Part shown: one piece after another, positions 52,250 through 62,106 of the stretch
How the letters are laid out: each line of letters starts with the position of its first letter
Numbering within the stretch: the first letter of the stretch is position 1
NCBI RefSeq assembly: GCF_000517445.1
Contig: NZ_CP006965.1
Coordinates: 62,001 to 126,000, forward strand
Source: Thermococcus paralvinellae
Lineage (GTDB): Archaea > Methanobacteriota_B > Thermococci > Thermococcales > Thermococcaceae
Reading direction: 5' to 3'
Length of the DNA: 64,000 nt
The notes under the pieces: generated by a model
The model's database searches: none
Seen by the model: only the letters and a program-made list of their open reading frames with translations
Told to the model about the DNA's origin: nothing
Program-made: the position numbers and the translations under genes

Positions 52250-53815
52250 ATGGACGTGGTTGGACTAACTCCTGTGATTCCGGTCATCTTTGCCTTTGCA
52301 CTCCCCCTGACTTCGATCATAGTTAAGGGCAACAGGAAGATAATCCAAGCCTATGCACTGCTCGGCACGGGTTTAACCTTAATCAGTGCGCTCAAGCTTT
52401 TCGAACTAGTGTACTCATCTGAAAAGCCGCTGATATATACTTTTGGCGGCTGGACTGCTCCAATTGGTATAATCTATGAGGTTGACAGAACTGGGGCACT
52501 TATAGCCCTGGTTACTGCCGCGTTGATGTTTCTTATTGCGATTTACAACTACCGTTATCTTGAACACGAAGAAGGTTTGGAGTGGTACTATACACTCTAT
52601 TTAGGCTTGGAAGCTGGACTAATAGGTGTTTTACTCACTGGTGATGCTTTCAACCTCTTCGTCATGATAGAAGTCACCAGCATCGCAGCATACGCCCTCG
52701 TAGCTTTCTACAGGGGAAGGAAGGACGCAGTTCATGCTGCATTGAAGTATGCCTTCATAGGTGCGATAGGCACGACTATGTACTTCTTAGCGCTTGGAAT
52801 TCTCTACGGGGCTTTTGGTACTGTGAATTTTGCTGATTTATCAGCAAAGGTTCATGGTTTGAGTTTTCCAGTGACTGGTTCACCAGTTGGGAATATTGTC
52901 ATTGCCTCTGGTGTTGCTTTAGCCTTAGCCACTTGGGCGTTTTTAATTAAAGCGGCAATTGTGCCAAATCACTTCTGGCTTCCGGAAGCTCATCCAGCAG
53001 CACCATCACCAATCTCGGCAGTCCTCTCTGGATTAGTCGTTAACGTCGGAGTTTATGCCTTGATTAGATTCCTCTACACGGTTTACGGTGGTGAACTCAC
53101 ACCGGGTCTGGCAAAAATCGTTGGAACCCTAGGGACAGTAGTCATAGCCCTCGGTGCGGTTTCGGCACTTTTCGGTGCACTCATGATGAACGCCCAGAGA
53201 GATGTTAAGAAGCTCATAGCTTACTCCACCATAATGCACATGGGCTACCTCTTCATGGCTGTTGGATTAGGAACCGAACTCGGACTTCAGGCGGCATTAT
53301 TCCACATTATCAACCACGCAATTGCTAAGGCTCTCCTCTTCCTTGTTGCGGGCATGTTTATCCACGCGGTTGGTTCTAGGGACATCAACGATCTGGCAGG
53401 TCTCGGCAGACAGATGCCGACGGCAACTCTCGGACTCGCAATGGCAACTCTCAGCCTCGTTGGAATCCCACCGTTCAACGTGTTCTTCAGCAAAGTCCTC
53501 CTCTTTGATGCGCTGATGGAGAAGAGCTTAGCCCTGGCGATGGTTATCGTTGTCAGCTCTGTGACAGCACTCGTTGCCTACATGCGCGTCTTCTACAAGA
53601 TATGGCTTGGAAAACCAGTCAAGAACGTCACCTTGAAGGAACCGGTAAGCATGGGTCTTGTGGTTCTCCTGCTGTCGATGGCGGTTATCGTGATAGGTCT
53701 CGCTGCACCAATGGTGCTTCAAAATTACATAGAACCTGCAGTAGCTCAGACAGTGAACTATAAACTCTACATTCAAACTGCGCTTGAATATGCGTTAAGG
53801 TTAAAACTTCCCTAA
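52250..53815 (+). CDS. Mrp-type antiporter subunit MrpD
   Basis: 521 aa, 14 helices. Core motifs: MIEVTSIAAYALVAF (Glu), FLIKAAIVPNHFWLPEAHPAAPSP-type loop (Lys, His), and SAVLSGLVVNVGVYA. Last gene of the operon; ATG 52250 behind GAGGTGAG. The middle (about 52440-53000) is less GC-rich than the last third, adding to the patchwork composition of the operon. Confidence 0.92.
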   Translation: MDVVGLTPVIPVIFAFALPLTSIIVKGNRKIIQAYALLGTGLTLISALKLFELVYSSEKPLIYTFGGWTAPIGIIYEVDRTGALIALVTAALMFLIAIYNYRYLEHEEGLEWYYTLYLGLEAGLIGVLLTGDAFNLFVMIEVTSIAAYALVAFYRGRKDAVHAALKYAFIGAIGTTMYFLALGILYGAFGTVNFADLSAKVHGLSFPVTGSPVGNIVIASGVALALATWAFLIKAAIVPNHFWLPEAHPAAPSPISAVLSGLVVNVGVYALIRFLYTVYGGELTPGLAKIVGTLGTVVIALGAVSALFGALMMNAQRDVKKLIAYSTIMHMGYLFMAVGLGTELGLQAALFHIINHAIAKALLFLVAGMFIHAVGSRDINDLAGLGRQMPTATLGLAMATLSLVGIPPFNVFFSKVLLFDALMEKSLALAMVIVVSSVTALVAYMRVFYKIWLGKPVKNVTLKEPVSMGLVVLLLSMAVIVIGLAAPMVLQNYIEPAVAQTVNYKLYIQTALEYALRLKLP

Positions 53816-53840
53816 CTTCTTAATTTTTGGAGGTGCTGAA

Positions 53841-54260
53841 ATGAGCATTGAGGAGGCAAAGCGAAGGCTTTTCCAGCGTATAATGGAGTTCTACGGTGAC
53901 AATCTGCTCTCTGTGGTCTTCTATGGGGCGCACCTGAAGGGTGAGCTGGATGAGATTGATGTCCTCGTGATCATTGACAAACCTTATGATCCAGTCAAAC
54001 TCAACCGTGTGGCGGACTTCATAGAGAAGATTAAGGAGCCTGTTGAGAAGGAGTATGGTTACTTCATAGCTTTTGAACTCTACACAAGGGAGGAGGCGGA
54101 AAACTTTCACGCATCCTATCTTGATATTGCAAAAGCCTATGATGTGGTATATGACAAAGGTGACTATTTTAAGAACCTTTTGAAGAGAATGACTCATCCA
54201 GACACATCTATGGAGCATGTAAAGTATCTCACAACTATTGAGATTTTAAAGGACGAATAA
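53841..54260 (+). CDS. MNT-type minimal nucleotidyltransferase domain protein
   Basis: 139 aa. Pol-beta-type motif YGAHLKGELDEIDVLV, in which the usual G-S is G-A and the metal aspartate pair is reduced to D-x-x-D (DEID), with a third acidic residue in FELYTREE. Good GGAGGTG site. Related proteins usually partner a HEPN protein in a toxin-antitoxin pair; none is encoded next to it. It may be a remnant, a stand-alone enzyme, or read through from the hydrogenase operon 25 bases upstream. Confidence 0.75.
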   Translation: MSIEEAKRRLFQRIMEFYGDNLLSVVFYGAHLKGELDEIDVLVIIDKPYDPVKLNRVADFIEKIKEPVEKEYGYFIAFELYTREEAENFHASYLDIAKAYDVVYDKGDYFKNLLKRMTHPDTSMEHVKYLTTIEILKDE

Positions 54261-54397
54261 TTTTCGGAATTCTTATTTCTTTGTCTTGAACCTTTAGTTA
54301 AACACCTGCCGTTTTAAAAAGCGTTAAAAATTGGCATTTTAATTCTCATTTGATAATACGAAATTTAAAATCAGTAGCACGAATGGTGGTGAAATTT
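54261..54397 (+). promoter_or_regulatory. Promoter region of the chelatase-importer operon
   Basis: AT-rich; TATA candidates at 54310-54330 (GTTTTAAAAAGCG, GTTAAAAATT) and 54364-54372 (TTTAAAATC). GGTGGTGA precedes ATG 54398. A T-run cluster (54278-54287) may end the upstream transcript. Confidence 0.4.
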
Positions 54398-56536
54398 ATG
54401 AAGAGTAACAAAAAATTTTTGACTTTGCTTGTATTGTTGGTTTTAGTTTTCAGCGTCTTCGGTGTCGGTTGTATAAATCAGAACTACTCAACAGATACAA
54501 CAAGCAAAACTACAACTAAATCTTCTCCTACTCAAAGCCTTCAGGGGCAGAAAACCGAAACAACTACTAGCAAGGCCAAATATCCAATAACAATTACAGA
54601 CTTTGCTGGGAGAACCGTAACAATAGAAAAGCCACCAGAGAGAGTTATTGTCCTTACGAGCTATTGGGCAGAGATTTTATGCATTCTTGGTATTCAAGAC
54701 AAGATTGTAGGTATTGGAAAGTACATCCCTTACGACCCGTACCTTCCAGATGATGTGAAAAAGAGGCCTGTAGTGGGGAGCAGCTTCAAAGGCTTAAACT
54801 GGGAAACTGTTGCAAGTTTGAACCCAGATTTGATAATCGTGGACTGGTATGGAGGCAAATACAAAGACGCTGAGACAATTAAGAAAGCTGAAGAGCTCGG
54901 GATACCTGTTATAGCTCTGAGTGCAAAGAGTGTTGAGGACAATATCAAGGTTGTTGAGCTTTTAGGAAAAGTTTTCGGAAAGAAAGAGAAAGCTGAGGAA
55001 CTTGCAAGCTGGATGAAAGAAAAGCTGGATGAAGTTAACAAAATAACCAGTCAGATTCCAGTAGATAGGAAAAAGAACGTTCTTCTTATAAGCGCTCCGA
55101 AAGATGTAGGCGGTCCAATCACTGTTTATGCAAAAGGAAGCGCATGGGCAAGCATTGTTGAATTCGTTGGCGCTCACAACTTGGCTTTTGACAAGGAGTT
55201 TGACACCCAGTGGCCAAAGCTCGACTTGGAGAAGATAATAGCCTACTGGGGAGACAAGGCTGATGTTATAATTGTAACCTCTTTCAGCCAAGACAAACTA
55301 GAGAAAGCTGTGAATGACATTAAAAATGATCCAAGATGGAGAGAAATTAAGGCTGTGAAAGAAGGTCATGTTTACGGCATTTTGGCCGGCTCTAAGGGAT
55401 TCTTGGACTGGGGACCGAGAATAGTCGTTGGAGTTTACCAAATGGCTGGACTAATTTATCCGGAGTATTATCCAGAGTGGAAGCTAATAGCAAAAGAGCT
55501 GCTTGAGAACTTTTATGGGATTAAATACGAAGCTCCAGTAACTGTCATGGACTCAATGGGGAGAAAAGTAACTTTTGAAAAAGTTCCAGAGAGGGTAATC
55601 GTTCTGAGTAGCTACTGGGCTGAAGTTATGTACTGCTTGGGAGTTGCAGACAAGATAGTGGGAATTGATAAGTACACACCAAAGAATCAGTTCTTGCTTG
55701 AAAGCGTTAAAGAAAAGCCTCAAGTCGGAAGCACCTATAAGAAGGGCATAAACTGGGAGACTGTAGCGGGTTTGAATCCGGACTTAATAATCATGGGCAG
55801 ATGGAAGGGAAGCTTCACTTCGGGGGAGCAGGATGTTATTGAGAAATCAAAAGAACTTGGCTTCAAAGTTCTGGCCTTTGGAATTCCTGACTCTAATGTA
55901 ACTGGAACAAAAATGCCCTACGAAAACATTAGGATAATCAGGGTTCTTGGAAAAGTTTTTGACAAAGAGAGAAGGGCTGAAGAGCTTGCAAGCTTCTTAG
56001 AGAAGTATTACAACGAAGCTTTAGACATAGCAAGCAAGATACCAGCTGATAAGAAGAAAAACGTTCTAATAGTCTATGGTTCATCAATAGTTGGAAAATA
56101 CGCGACTGGAGCTATAGGCATTTCATACAAAGGCTCAGCTTATGCTGAAACTGCTGAGCTTGTAGGGGCGCACAACGTTGCGTTTGACTACAACTTCTCA
56201 ACTCAGTATCCAAAGCTTGACTTAGAGAAACTCATAGCATACTTTGGAGATAAGACAGACGTTTTAATAGTGGTTGATTGGGACCCAGATAGGCTCAATG
56301 AAGCTGTGGAAAAGATAAAGAGCGATCCAGCATGGCAGGAAATCAAAGCTGTCAAAGAAGGGAATGTCGTTGGAATATTGGTGAGCTCATGGAGAAAAGA
56401 CGCCACCGCCCTCTATGGACCAAGATTCATCACCGGAATCTATGCCTTTGGACATGCAATTTACCCAGAATATTACCCAGACTGGAAGCCGATATACGAA
56501 GAGCTTCTCAAGAAGTTCTACGGCATGGAGGGCTGA
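54398..56536 (+). CDS. Lipoprotein with two tandem class III (BtuF/FepB) binding domains
   Basis: 712 aa. Signal peptide and lipobox GVGC (Cys25), then a Thr/Ser linker. Domain 1 (about 62-385) and domain 2 (about 388-712) are clear duplicates: each begins with a DxxGRxVTxEKxPERVIVL strand followed by SYWAE and continues with GINWETVAGLNPDLI-type and AVKEGxVxGIL segments. Bilobal class III folds bind metal chelates, haem, cobalamin or siderophores; two in one chain would let one permease receive two ligands or bind one large ligand. First gene of the operon. Confidence 0.9.
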   Translation: MKSNKKFLTLLVLLVLVFSVFGVGCINQNYSTDTTSKTTTKSSPTQSLQGQKTETTTSKAKYPITITDFAGRTVTIEKPPERVIVLTSYWAEILCILGIQDKIVGIGKYIPYDPYLPDDVKKRPVVGSSFKGLNWETVASLNPDLIIVDWYGGKYKDAETIKKAEELGIPVIALSAKSVEDNIKVVELLGKVFGKKEKAEELASWMKEKLDEVNKITSQIPVDRKKNVLLISAPKDVGGPITVYAKGSAWASIVEFVGAHNLAFDKEFDTQWPKLDLEKIIAYWGDKADVIIVTSFSQDKLEKAVNDIKNDPRWREIKAVKEGHVYGILAGSKGFLDWGPRIVVGVYQMAGLIYPEYYPEWKLIAKELLENFYGIKYEAPVTVMDSMGRKVTFEKVPERVIVLSSYWAEVMYCLGVADKIVGIDKYTPKNQFLLESVKEKPQVGSTYKKGINWETVAGLNPDLIIMGRWKGSFTSGEQDVIEKSKELGFKVLAFGIPDSNVTGTKMPYENIRIIRVLGKVFDKERRAEELASFLEKYYNEALDIASKIPADKKKNVLIVYGSSIVGKYATGAIGISYKGSAYAETAELVGAHNVAFDYNFSTQYPKLDLEKLIAYFGDKTDVLIVVDWDPDRLNEAVEKIKSDPAWQEIKAVKEGNVVGILVSSWRKDATALYGPRFITGIYAFGHAIYPEYYPDWKPIYEELLKKFYGMEG

Positions 56537-56538
56537 TT

Positions 56539-57585
56539 ATGAAAAGGTTCCTCTTTCTTCTTCTTTTAGCTTCTCCAGTTTTTGCATTCTTCATAAGCTT
56601 ATGCATTGGAGCTTATCACATCCCTCTCTCTGCTATTGTGGATATGGTGATGCTAAAAATCCTCCAGCTCATTTCTGGAATTTTGGCTAAAATAACTTTT
56701 GGAAGGATTGATTTTGTCATCCAAATCCCCTACCCAAGTGTTTATCAGACTATTCTTTTCAAAATAAGACTTCCAAGGGTTATCTTGGCGATGATTGTTG
56801 GATCTGCTTTAGCCCTCTCTGGAGCAGTTTTGCAGGCGATATTTAGGAATCCCCTTGTTAACAGCTATATTTTAGGAATCTCAGCGGGGGCTGCTTTTGG
56901 AGCTGCTTTGGCTATAGGACTTTCTCTGAGCTTGGGTGTTACTCCTTTGGCATTTGCCTTTGCTTTACTCGCTGTGTTCTTGACAACTTCTCTGGCCAAA
57001 ATCGGTGGAAGAATAACTCCCGTTTCGCTAGTTCTTGCTGGAGTAATTGTTAATGCATTCTTTTCGGCCTTAACTTCTCTGTTGAAGTTTTTGATGGAGC
57101 ATGAAAAGCTGGCGAGTGTTGTTTACTGGCTCATGGGAAGTTTTGCAGATGCTGACTGGCATTCAGTTAAGGTGGCTTTTCCTGTAATCTTTCTTGGATG
57201 TATGTTAGTGTATCTAATGCGCTGGCAGCTGAATGTCTTGTCTTTTGGAGAAGAGGCCAAAATTGTTGGAGTCGAAACTGAAAAGCTGAAGTTTGCCTTT
57301 ATCATAATAATCTCCCTCATAACTGCTGTTTCAGTTGCTTTCTGCGGGATAATTGGCTGGGTAGGCTTAATGATTCCGCACATTGTTAGAATGGCATTTG
57401 GTCCAGATCACAAAACACTTATACCTCTAACAATAACTGTAGGGGCTTCATTTATGGTTTTAGCTGATACATTGGCGAGGTCAATTGCCACTTATGAAAT
57501 CCCAATTGGTATCTTGACAACAATCCTTGGAATTCCATTCTTTGCGTATCTGCTAAGGAAGACGGGCGGTGGTTGGAATGCTTGA
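56539..57585 (+). CDS. ABC transporter permease, FecCD/BtuC family
   Basis: 348 aa, ten helices. Family segments: RLPRVILAMIVGSALALSG, FRNPLVNSYILGISAGAAFG, GWVGLMIPHIVRMAFGPDHK. Start two bases after the lipoprotein stop. It has a longer loop after the first helix (about residues 35-75) than the other FecCD protein of the window. Confidence 0.93.
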   Translation: MKRFLFLLLLASPVFAFFISLCIGAYHIPLSAIVDMVMLKILQLISGILAKITFGRIDFVIQIPYPSVYQTILFKIRLPRVILAMIVGSALALSGAVLQAIFRNPLVNSYILGISAGAAFGAALAIGLSLSLGVTPLAFAFALLAVFLTTSLAKIGGRITPVSLVLAGVIVNAFFSALTSLLKFLMEHEKLASVVYWLMGSFADADWHSVKVAFPVIFLGCMLVYLMRWQLNVLSFGEEAKIVGVETEKLKFAFIIIISLITAVSVAFCGIIGWVGLMIPHIVRMAFGPDHKTLIPLTITVGASFMVLADTLARSIATYEIPIGILTTILGIPFFAYLLRKTGGGWNA

Positions 57586-58351
57586 AGTCAAAGGCTTATC
57601 ATTCAGCTACGGTGATTTCAGCGTTGAGGATGTCTGCTTTGAAGTGAGAGAGGGTGAGATTTTAACGCTACTCGGCCCGAACGGCAGTGGGAAAACAACG
57701 ATTCTGAAAAGCATTTATGGTTTGTTAAAACCAAAGAAAAAATGTGTCTTCATAGATGGCAAAGACTTTCACTCACTCTCTTTAAAGGAAAGGGCTAAGT
57801 TAGCTGGTTATGTTCCTCAGTCTCACCACCCTCCCTTCCCCTATACGGTTTTGGACGTTGTGGTTATGGGTTTAGCTTCTCAGCTTGGAGTTTTTGAGAG
57901 CCCAAGGGAAGAGCACTATCAAAAGGCTTTGGAGAAACTCAAGCTCATAGGAATGGAGCGCTTTAAGGATAAGCCCTACACACAGCTGAGCGGAGGTCAG
58001 TTGCAGCTTGTCCTCATAGCAAGGGCTCTGGTTCAAGAGCCGAAGGTTCTTCTCTTGGATGAGCCCACTGCTCACTTGGATTTTAAAAACCAGGTGAAGG
58101 TTCTCGGAATAGTGAAGAGGTTAGCGAAAGAGGAAAGCATCTCTGCTATCATGACGCTCCACGATCCAAATTTAGCCTCGATGTATTCGGATAGAATAGC
58201 TCTTGTCAAAGAAGGAAAGGTCAGGGCTATTGGAAAACCGAATGAGATTCTAAGAGAGGAAATTCTTGGGGAAGTTTATGGTGTTCCGGTTCACATTCTG
58301 GAATTTAACGGTTTCAGGCTTGTCATGCCAAGAATGGGGGTGATTCCATGA
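57578..58351 (+). CDS. ABC transporter ATPase, FecE/BtuD type
   Basis: 257 aa. Walker A GPNGSGKTT, signature QLSGGQLQL, Walker B LLLDEPTAHLD, and H-loop TLHDPN intact. ATG 57578 overlaps the permease gene by eight bases. Paralogous to the ATPase at 27769-28539 but in a separate operon. Confidence 0.93.
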   Translation: MLEVKGLSFSYGDFSVEDVCFEVREGEILTLLGPNGSGKTTILKSIYGLLKPKKKCVFIDGKDFHSLSLKERAKLAGYVPQSHHPPFPYTVLDVVVMGLASQLGVFESPREEHYQKALEKLKLIGMERFKDKPYTQLSGGQLQLVLIARALVQEPKVLLLDEPTAHLDFKNQVKVLGIVKRLAKEESISAIMTLHDPNLASMYSDRIALVKEGKVRAIGKPNEILREEILGEVYGVPVHILEFNGFRLVMPRMGVIP

Positions 58352-61300
58352 TTTGCTTCATATTGGGTTATGGGGCAAGGGCTTTGCCTTTGCTTCAGGA
58401 AATCCTTAGAGAAGAAGGGATAAAGGGGATTGTGCTCACTGATCAGAACTGTGAGAAGGAGCTGGATAAGGTAGAGAGGGCTGAGGTAATCTTCATCTAT
58501 GCTCACGAGCTTCCCGAAATAGTGGAGGAGAAAATTAGAGAGAGTGAAGCTAAAGTCATCGCATGTGCTGGGCTTGAAAGCCTGACCAACGTTCCAGAAG
58601 AAATCCTAATCAAAGCGAAGACATATTATGTCCTTGGAGGCGGGAAGAATCTTAGGAATATGGCCAGATTTCTAGCAAGCTTATCTGGAGAGGCAATTGA
58701 ATATGAAGAACCAGAAGAAGTTCCCATGCACGGCATCTATCACCCGAATTTTGGAGTTTTTGAGAGCTTGGACGACTATTTAATGGTTTACAAGAAGAGG
58801 CCGTTAGTTGGAGTTCTCTTCTGGAGGAGTGCTTGGCTTTATAAGGAATTTAAACCAATTGGAGAGCTCATTAAAGCCCTTGAAGAAGAAGGCTTCAGTG
58901 TGATTCCTGTCTTCACTTATGGGAAAGACTCAACGACAGGACTGGGGAGAGAGAAGAGCGAGGCTGTTAAAGAGTTCTTCATGAAAAATGGAAAGCCGAT
59001 TATAGATGCCCTCGTGAGCTTAATTTCCTTCGGCACGGTTGATTTAAAGAATCTGCAAAAGCTCAACGTTCCAGTTTTTGCTCCGATAAGGTCTTACTAC
59101 CAGTCCCTTGAAGAGTGGGAGAAGAGCGAACAGGGCGTTGACTATATGACTCAGGTTTATGGAGTGATAATCCCAGAAGTTGCGGGAGCAATTGAGCCGA
59201 TTTTCATAGCTGGAACCAGAAACATTGAAGGCTACAAGGTTGGAGAACCTTACGAAGAGCACATGAAATATTTAGCCAAAAGAGTAAAGAAGTGGATCGA
59301 GCTCAGGAAGAAGCCAAAAAGCGAAGTTAAAATTGCTATAGTCCTAATAAATCCTCCATGTAAAGGGCTTGAGGCGAACATCGGTGTTGGACTTGGTTTG
59401 GATGTTCCGGAGAGCATCGTTAGACTTCTGCACAAGCTTAAGGGGGAAGGCTACTACGTTGGTGAAGATTTGCCAAAGAATGGGGAAGAGCTGATAAAAC
59501 TAATTTTGAAGAGAAAAGCGATAAGCGAGTTCAGATGGACAAGCGTTGAGGAGATAGTCAAAAGCGGCGGAGCAATTGACTTTGTAGGCTTGGAGGAGTA
59601 TCTGGAGTGGTTCAACGAGCTTCCGGAGGATTTGAGGGAGAGAATCATCAAGGACTGGGGAAGACCTGAGGATGTCTTAGCTGGGAAAGTGGACAAAGCA
59701 TTGGTTGGAATGGTCTACGAAGGGAGATTTGTCGTTCCCGGGATAAGGTTTGGAAACGTCTTCATAACCCCTCAGCCAAAGTTCGGCTGTGCTGGAGCTA
59801 GGTGCGACGGAAAAGTTTGTAGAATTTTGCATGATCCAACAATAGTCCCACCGCACCAGTGGTGGGCAGTGTATAGGTGGATAACGCGCAAATTTAGGGC
59901 TGATGTAATGATACACTTCGGAACCCACGGCTACTTGGAGTTCAGACCCGGAAAAGGCGTTGGGCTTTCTCCTTCATGTGTTCCTGAGGCAAGCTTAGAT
60001 GACGTTCCGCACTTATACGTTTATGTAGTTTCAAATCCAATGGAAGGTGTTATTGCTAAGAGGAGAGGCTACGCAACGCTTATAGATCACATCTATCCTC
60101 CAATGGCAATGGCTGAAGTTCTGGATGATTTGGATTCTCTCCTAACCCAGTATGCGAAGGCAAAGAGCTTGGGAGATGAGGCAAGGAGAAAGAAAATTTA
60201 TGAACAGATTTTAGAAAAAGCTAAGGAAAACAAGCTGAGGATAGCGAATCCAGAAGATGAAGAGCAGACGATAGAGGAAATCCACCGATACGTTGAGCTG
60301 ATGAGGGGTTCTCAAATAAATCTCGGCCTTCATATCTTTGGACATCCACCAAAAGACCCCAATAGATTAGCGGAATACATTGCTACAGCAATGGCTTATG
60401 ATTCTTATGCTTCCCCTTCAATTAGGCGCGTTATAGCTGAAGCAGTAGGCCTAGACTACGATGAGATAAGGAAGAACCCCTTGGGGACGACAAATGGATT
60501 TACGAACAGAGAACTGTTGGAAATCTTCCACAAGATAGCCATCAAGAGCTTAGAGCGTTTGCTTAAGGGAGAAAGCTTTGAAGTTATTGAGGAAGAGATT
60601 GAAAAGTTTGGATTTAAAGTTAAGGAGAAAGAAAAGCTTGAAGAAACGTTTAGAAAAGCCCTTGAAGTTGCAGAGAAAATAGTTGAATGTGAAAAAGAAT
60701 ACGACGGCTTCTTGAAGGGACTGAGCGGGAAATACATCGAGCCTGGTCCGTCGGGAGCGATAACGAGAGGAAAGTTTGAGATTTTACCGACGGGAAGGAA
60801 TTTCTATGCAGTTGATCCAAGGACTCTACCAACTAAAGCAGCATGGCAGATAGGAGTTGAAACTGCTGAAAAACTTTTGAAAGCTTACAAAGAAAAGCAC
60901 GGGAGATATCCGGAGAGTGTTGGACAAGTTCTCTGGAGCATAGACGGTTATAAGGCTGATGGAGAGCAGATAGCCCAAATCCTCTATTTGATTGGAGTTA
61001 GGCCGGTTTGGAAAGGAGATGTAGTTGCTGGGCTCGAGGTAATTCCCTTAGAAGAGCTCGGAAGACCAAGGATTGACGTTCTGGTTAGAATAAGTGGAAT
61101 CGTGAGAGATACTCTGCCAAACTACATCTACCTAATTGACGAGGCCATAGAAAAGGTTGTTGCGCTAGATGAGCCTTTGGAGATGAACTACATTAAAAAG
61201 CACTACATTGAGCACATTAAAAAGCTCATTGAACTCGGCAAGAGTTTTGAAGAAGCCCAAAGGTTTGCACGCTTTAGAGTTTTTTCAGCTCCACCTGGTG

Positions 61301-62106
61301 CCTACGGGGCTGGGGTAAATTTGGCAGTTGAATCATCGGGCTGGAGGAATGACGAGGATTTAGCTAAAGTGTGGGTTCAGTGGAGCGGCTATGCTTATGG
61401 AAAAGACGCCTTTGGCGTTGAAGCTCATGAATCATTGGTTTTGAACTTAAGAGAGGTGGATGTAATCAACAGAAACCACATAAGCGATGAGCACGACCCG
61501 ACGAACTGTTGCTGCTATTTTGCACATCACGGGGGCTTTAAGACGGCTGTTGATGCCTTAACAGGCAAGAACGTTGAAGTGGTTCAGACAGACACAAGGG
61601 ACATAAGCGATGCCAAAATAGTTGACATGAAAGTTGAGCTTGAAAGGGTCGTTAGGGCAAAGCTCCTCAATGATAGGTGGATTGAGGAAATGAAGAAGCA
61701 TGGTTACAGAGGGGCTAGTGAGTTCTCCAAGAAGATTCTTCACTTATACGGCTGGGAAGCTACAACAAAGCTCGTTGAAGATTGGGTTTTTGACGAGATA
61801 GCACAGAAATACGTTCTAGATGAAGAAATGAGGAGATGGTTCGAGGAGCACAATCCCTACGCTATTGAGGAAATTGCAAGGCGTTTGATTGAAGCTTATG
61901 AGCGCGGCTTGTGGAAGACGAGTGATGAATTAATTGAAAAGCTCATGGAGGTCTATTCCGAGATTGAGGGAATTTTGGAGGAGAGTCTTGGTGAAGGGGA
62001 AGTTCAAGGCGGGACAATTGAAATCTACACAGCTGAGGATGACAAACACTGGAGTGAAAAAATTGGGGAGGTGGATAAAATATGGAGCCTCGTGAAAAAC
62101 GCTTAG
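58348..62106 (+). CDS. CobN/BchH-type tetrapyrrole metal chelatase large subunit
   Basis: 1252 aa, the size of anaerobic CobN-like proteins. Hallmarks: [42 protein letters not shown]-type segment and [23 protein letters not shown]. Unusual features: a cysteine set Cys481, Cys486, Cys491 before the [10 protein letters not shown] motif, and [11 protein letters not shown] (Cys1054-1056, His1060-1061) near the C-terminus. Class I chelatases put Co or Mg into a tetrapyrrole using ATP through a ChlI/ChlD motor, which the next gene encodes. ATGA overlap with the ATPase gene ties it to the importer. Substrate not established. Confidence 0.9.
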   Translation: MICFILGYGARALPLLQEILREEGIKGIVLTDQNCEKELDKVERAEVIFIYAHELPEIVEEKIRESEAKVIACAGLESLTNVPEEILIKAKTYYVLGGGKNLRNMARFLASLSGEAIEYEEPEEVPMHGIYHPNFGVFESLDDYLMVYKKRPLVGVLFWRSAWLYKEFKPIGELIKALEEEGFSVIPVFTYGKDSTTGLGREKSEAVKEFFMKNGKPIIDALVSLISFGTVDLKNLQKLNVPVFAPIRSYYQSLEEWEKSEQGVDYMTQVYGVIIPEVAGAIEPIFIAGTRNIEGYKVGEPYEEHMKYLAKRVKKWIELRKKPKSEVKIAIVLINPPCKGLEANIGVGLGLDVPESIVRLLHKLKGEGYYVGEDLPKNGEELIKLILKRKAISEFRWTSVEEIVKSGGAIDFVGLEEYLEWFNELPEDLRERIIKDWGRPEDVLAGKVDKALVGMVYEGRFVVPGIRFGNVFITPQPKFGCAGARCDGKVCRILHDPTIVPPHQWWAVYRWITRKFRADVMIHFGTHGYLEFRPGKGVGLSPSCVPEASLDDVPHLYVYVVSNPMEGVIAKRRGYATLIDHIYPPMAMAEVLDDLDSLLTQYAKAKSLGDEARRKKIYEQILEKAKENKLRIANPEDEEQTIEEIHRYVELMRGSQINLGLHIFGHPPKDPNRLAEYIATAMAYDSYASPSIRRVIAEAVGLDYDEIRKNPLGTTNGFTNRELLEIFHKIAIKSLERLLKGESFEVIEEEIEKFGFKVKEKEKLEETFRKALEVAEKIVECEKEYDGFLKGLSGKYIEPGPSGAITRGKFEILPTGRNFYAVDPRTLPTKAAWQIGVETAEKLLKAYKEKHGRYPESVGQVLWSIDGYKADGEQIAQILYLIGVRPVWKGDVVAGLEVIPLEELGRPRIDVLVRISGIVRDTLPNYIYLIDEAIEKVVALDEPLEMNYIKKHYIEHIKKLIELGKSFEEAQRFARFRVFSAPPGAYGAGVNLAVESSGWRNDEDLAKVWVQWSGYAYGKDAFGVEAHESLVLNLREVDVINRNHISDEHDPTNCCCYFAHHGGFKTAVDALTGKNVEVVQTDTRDISDAKIVDMKVELERVVRAKLLNDRWIEEMKKHGYRGASEFSKKILHLYGWEATTKLVEDWVFDEIAQKYVLDEEMRRWFEEHNPYAIEEIARRLIEAYERGLWKTSDELIEKLMEVYSEIEGILEESLGEGEVQGGTIEIYTAEDDKHWSEKIGEVDKIWSLVKNA

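Noticed and set aside
54295-54330. TTAAAC/GTTAAAA elements upstream of the chelatase operon as the same operator as at 27253-27280
   Set aside because: Only a six to seven base AT-rich match, with different spacing (about 25 bases), not distinguishable from promoter AT-richness.
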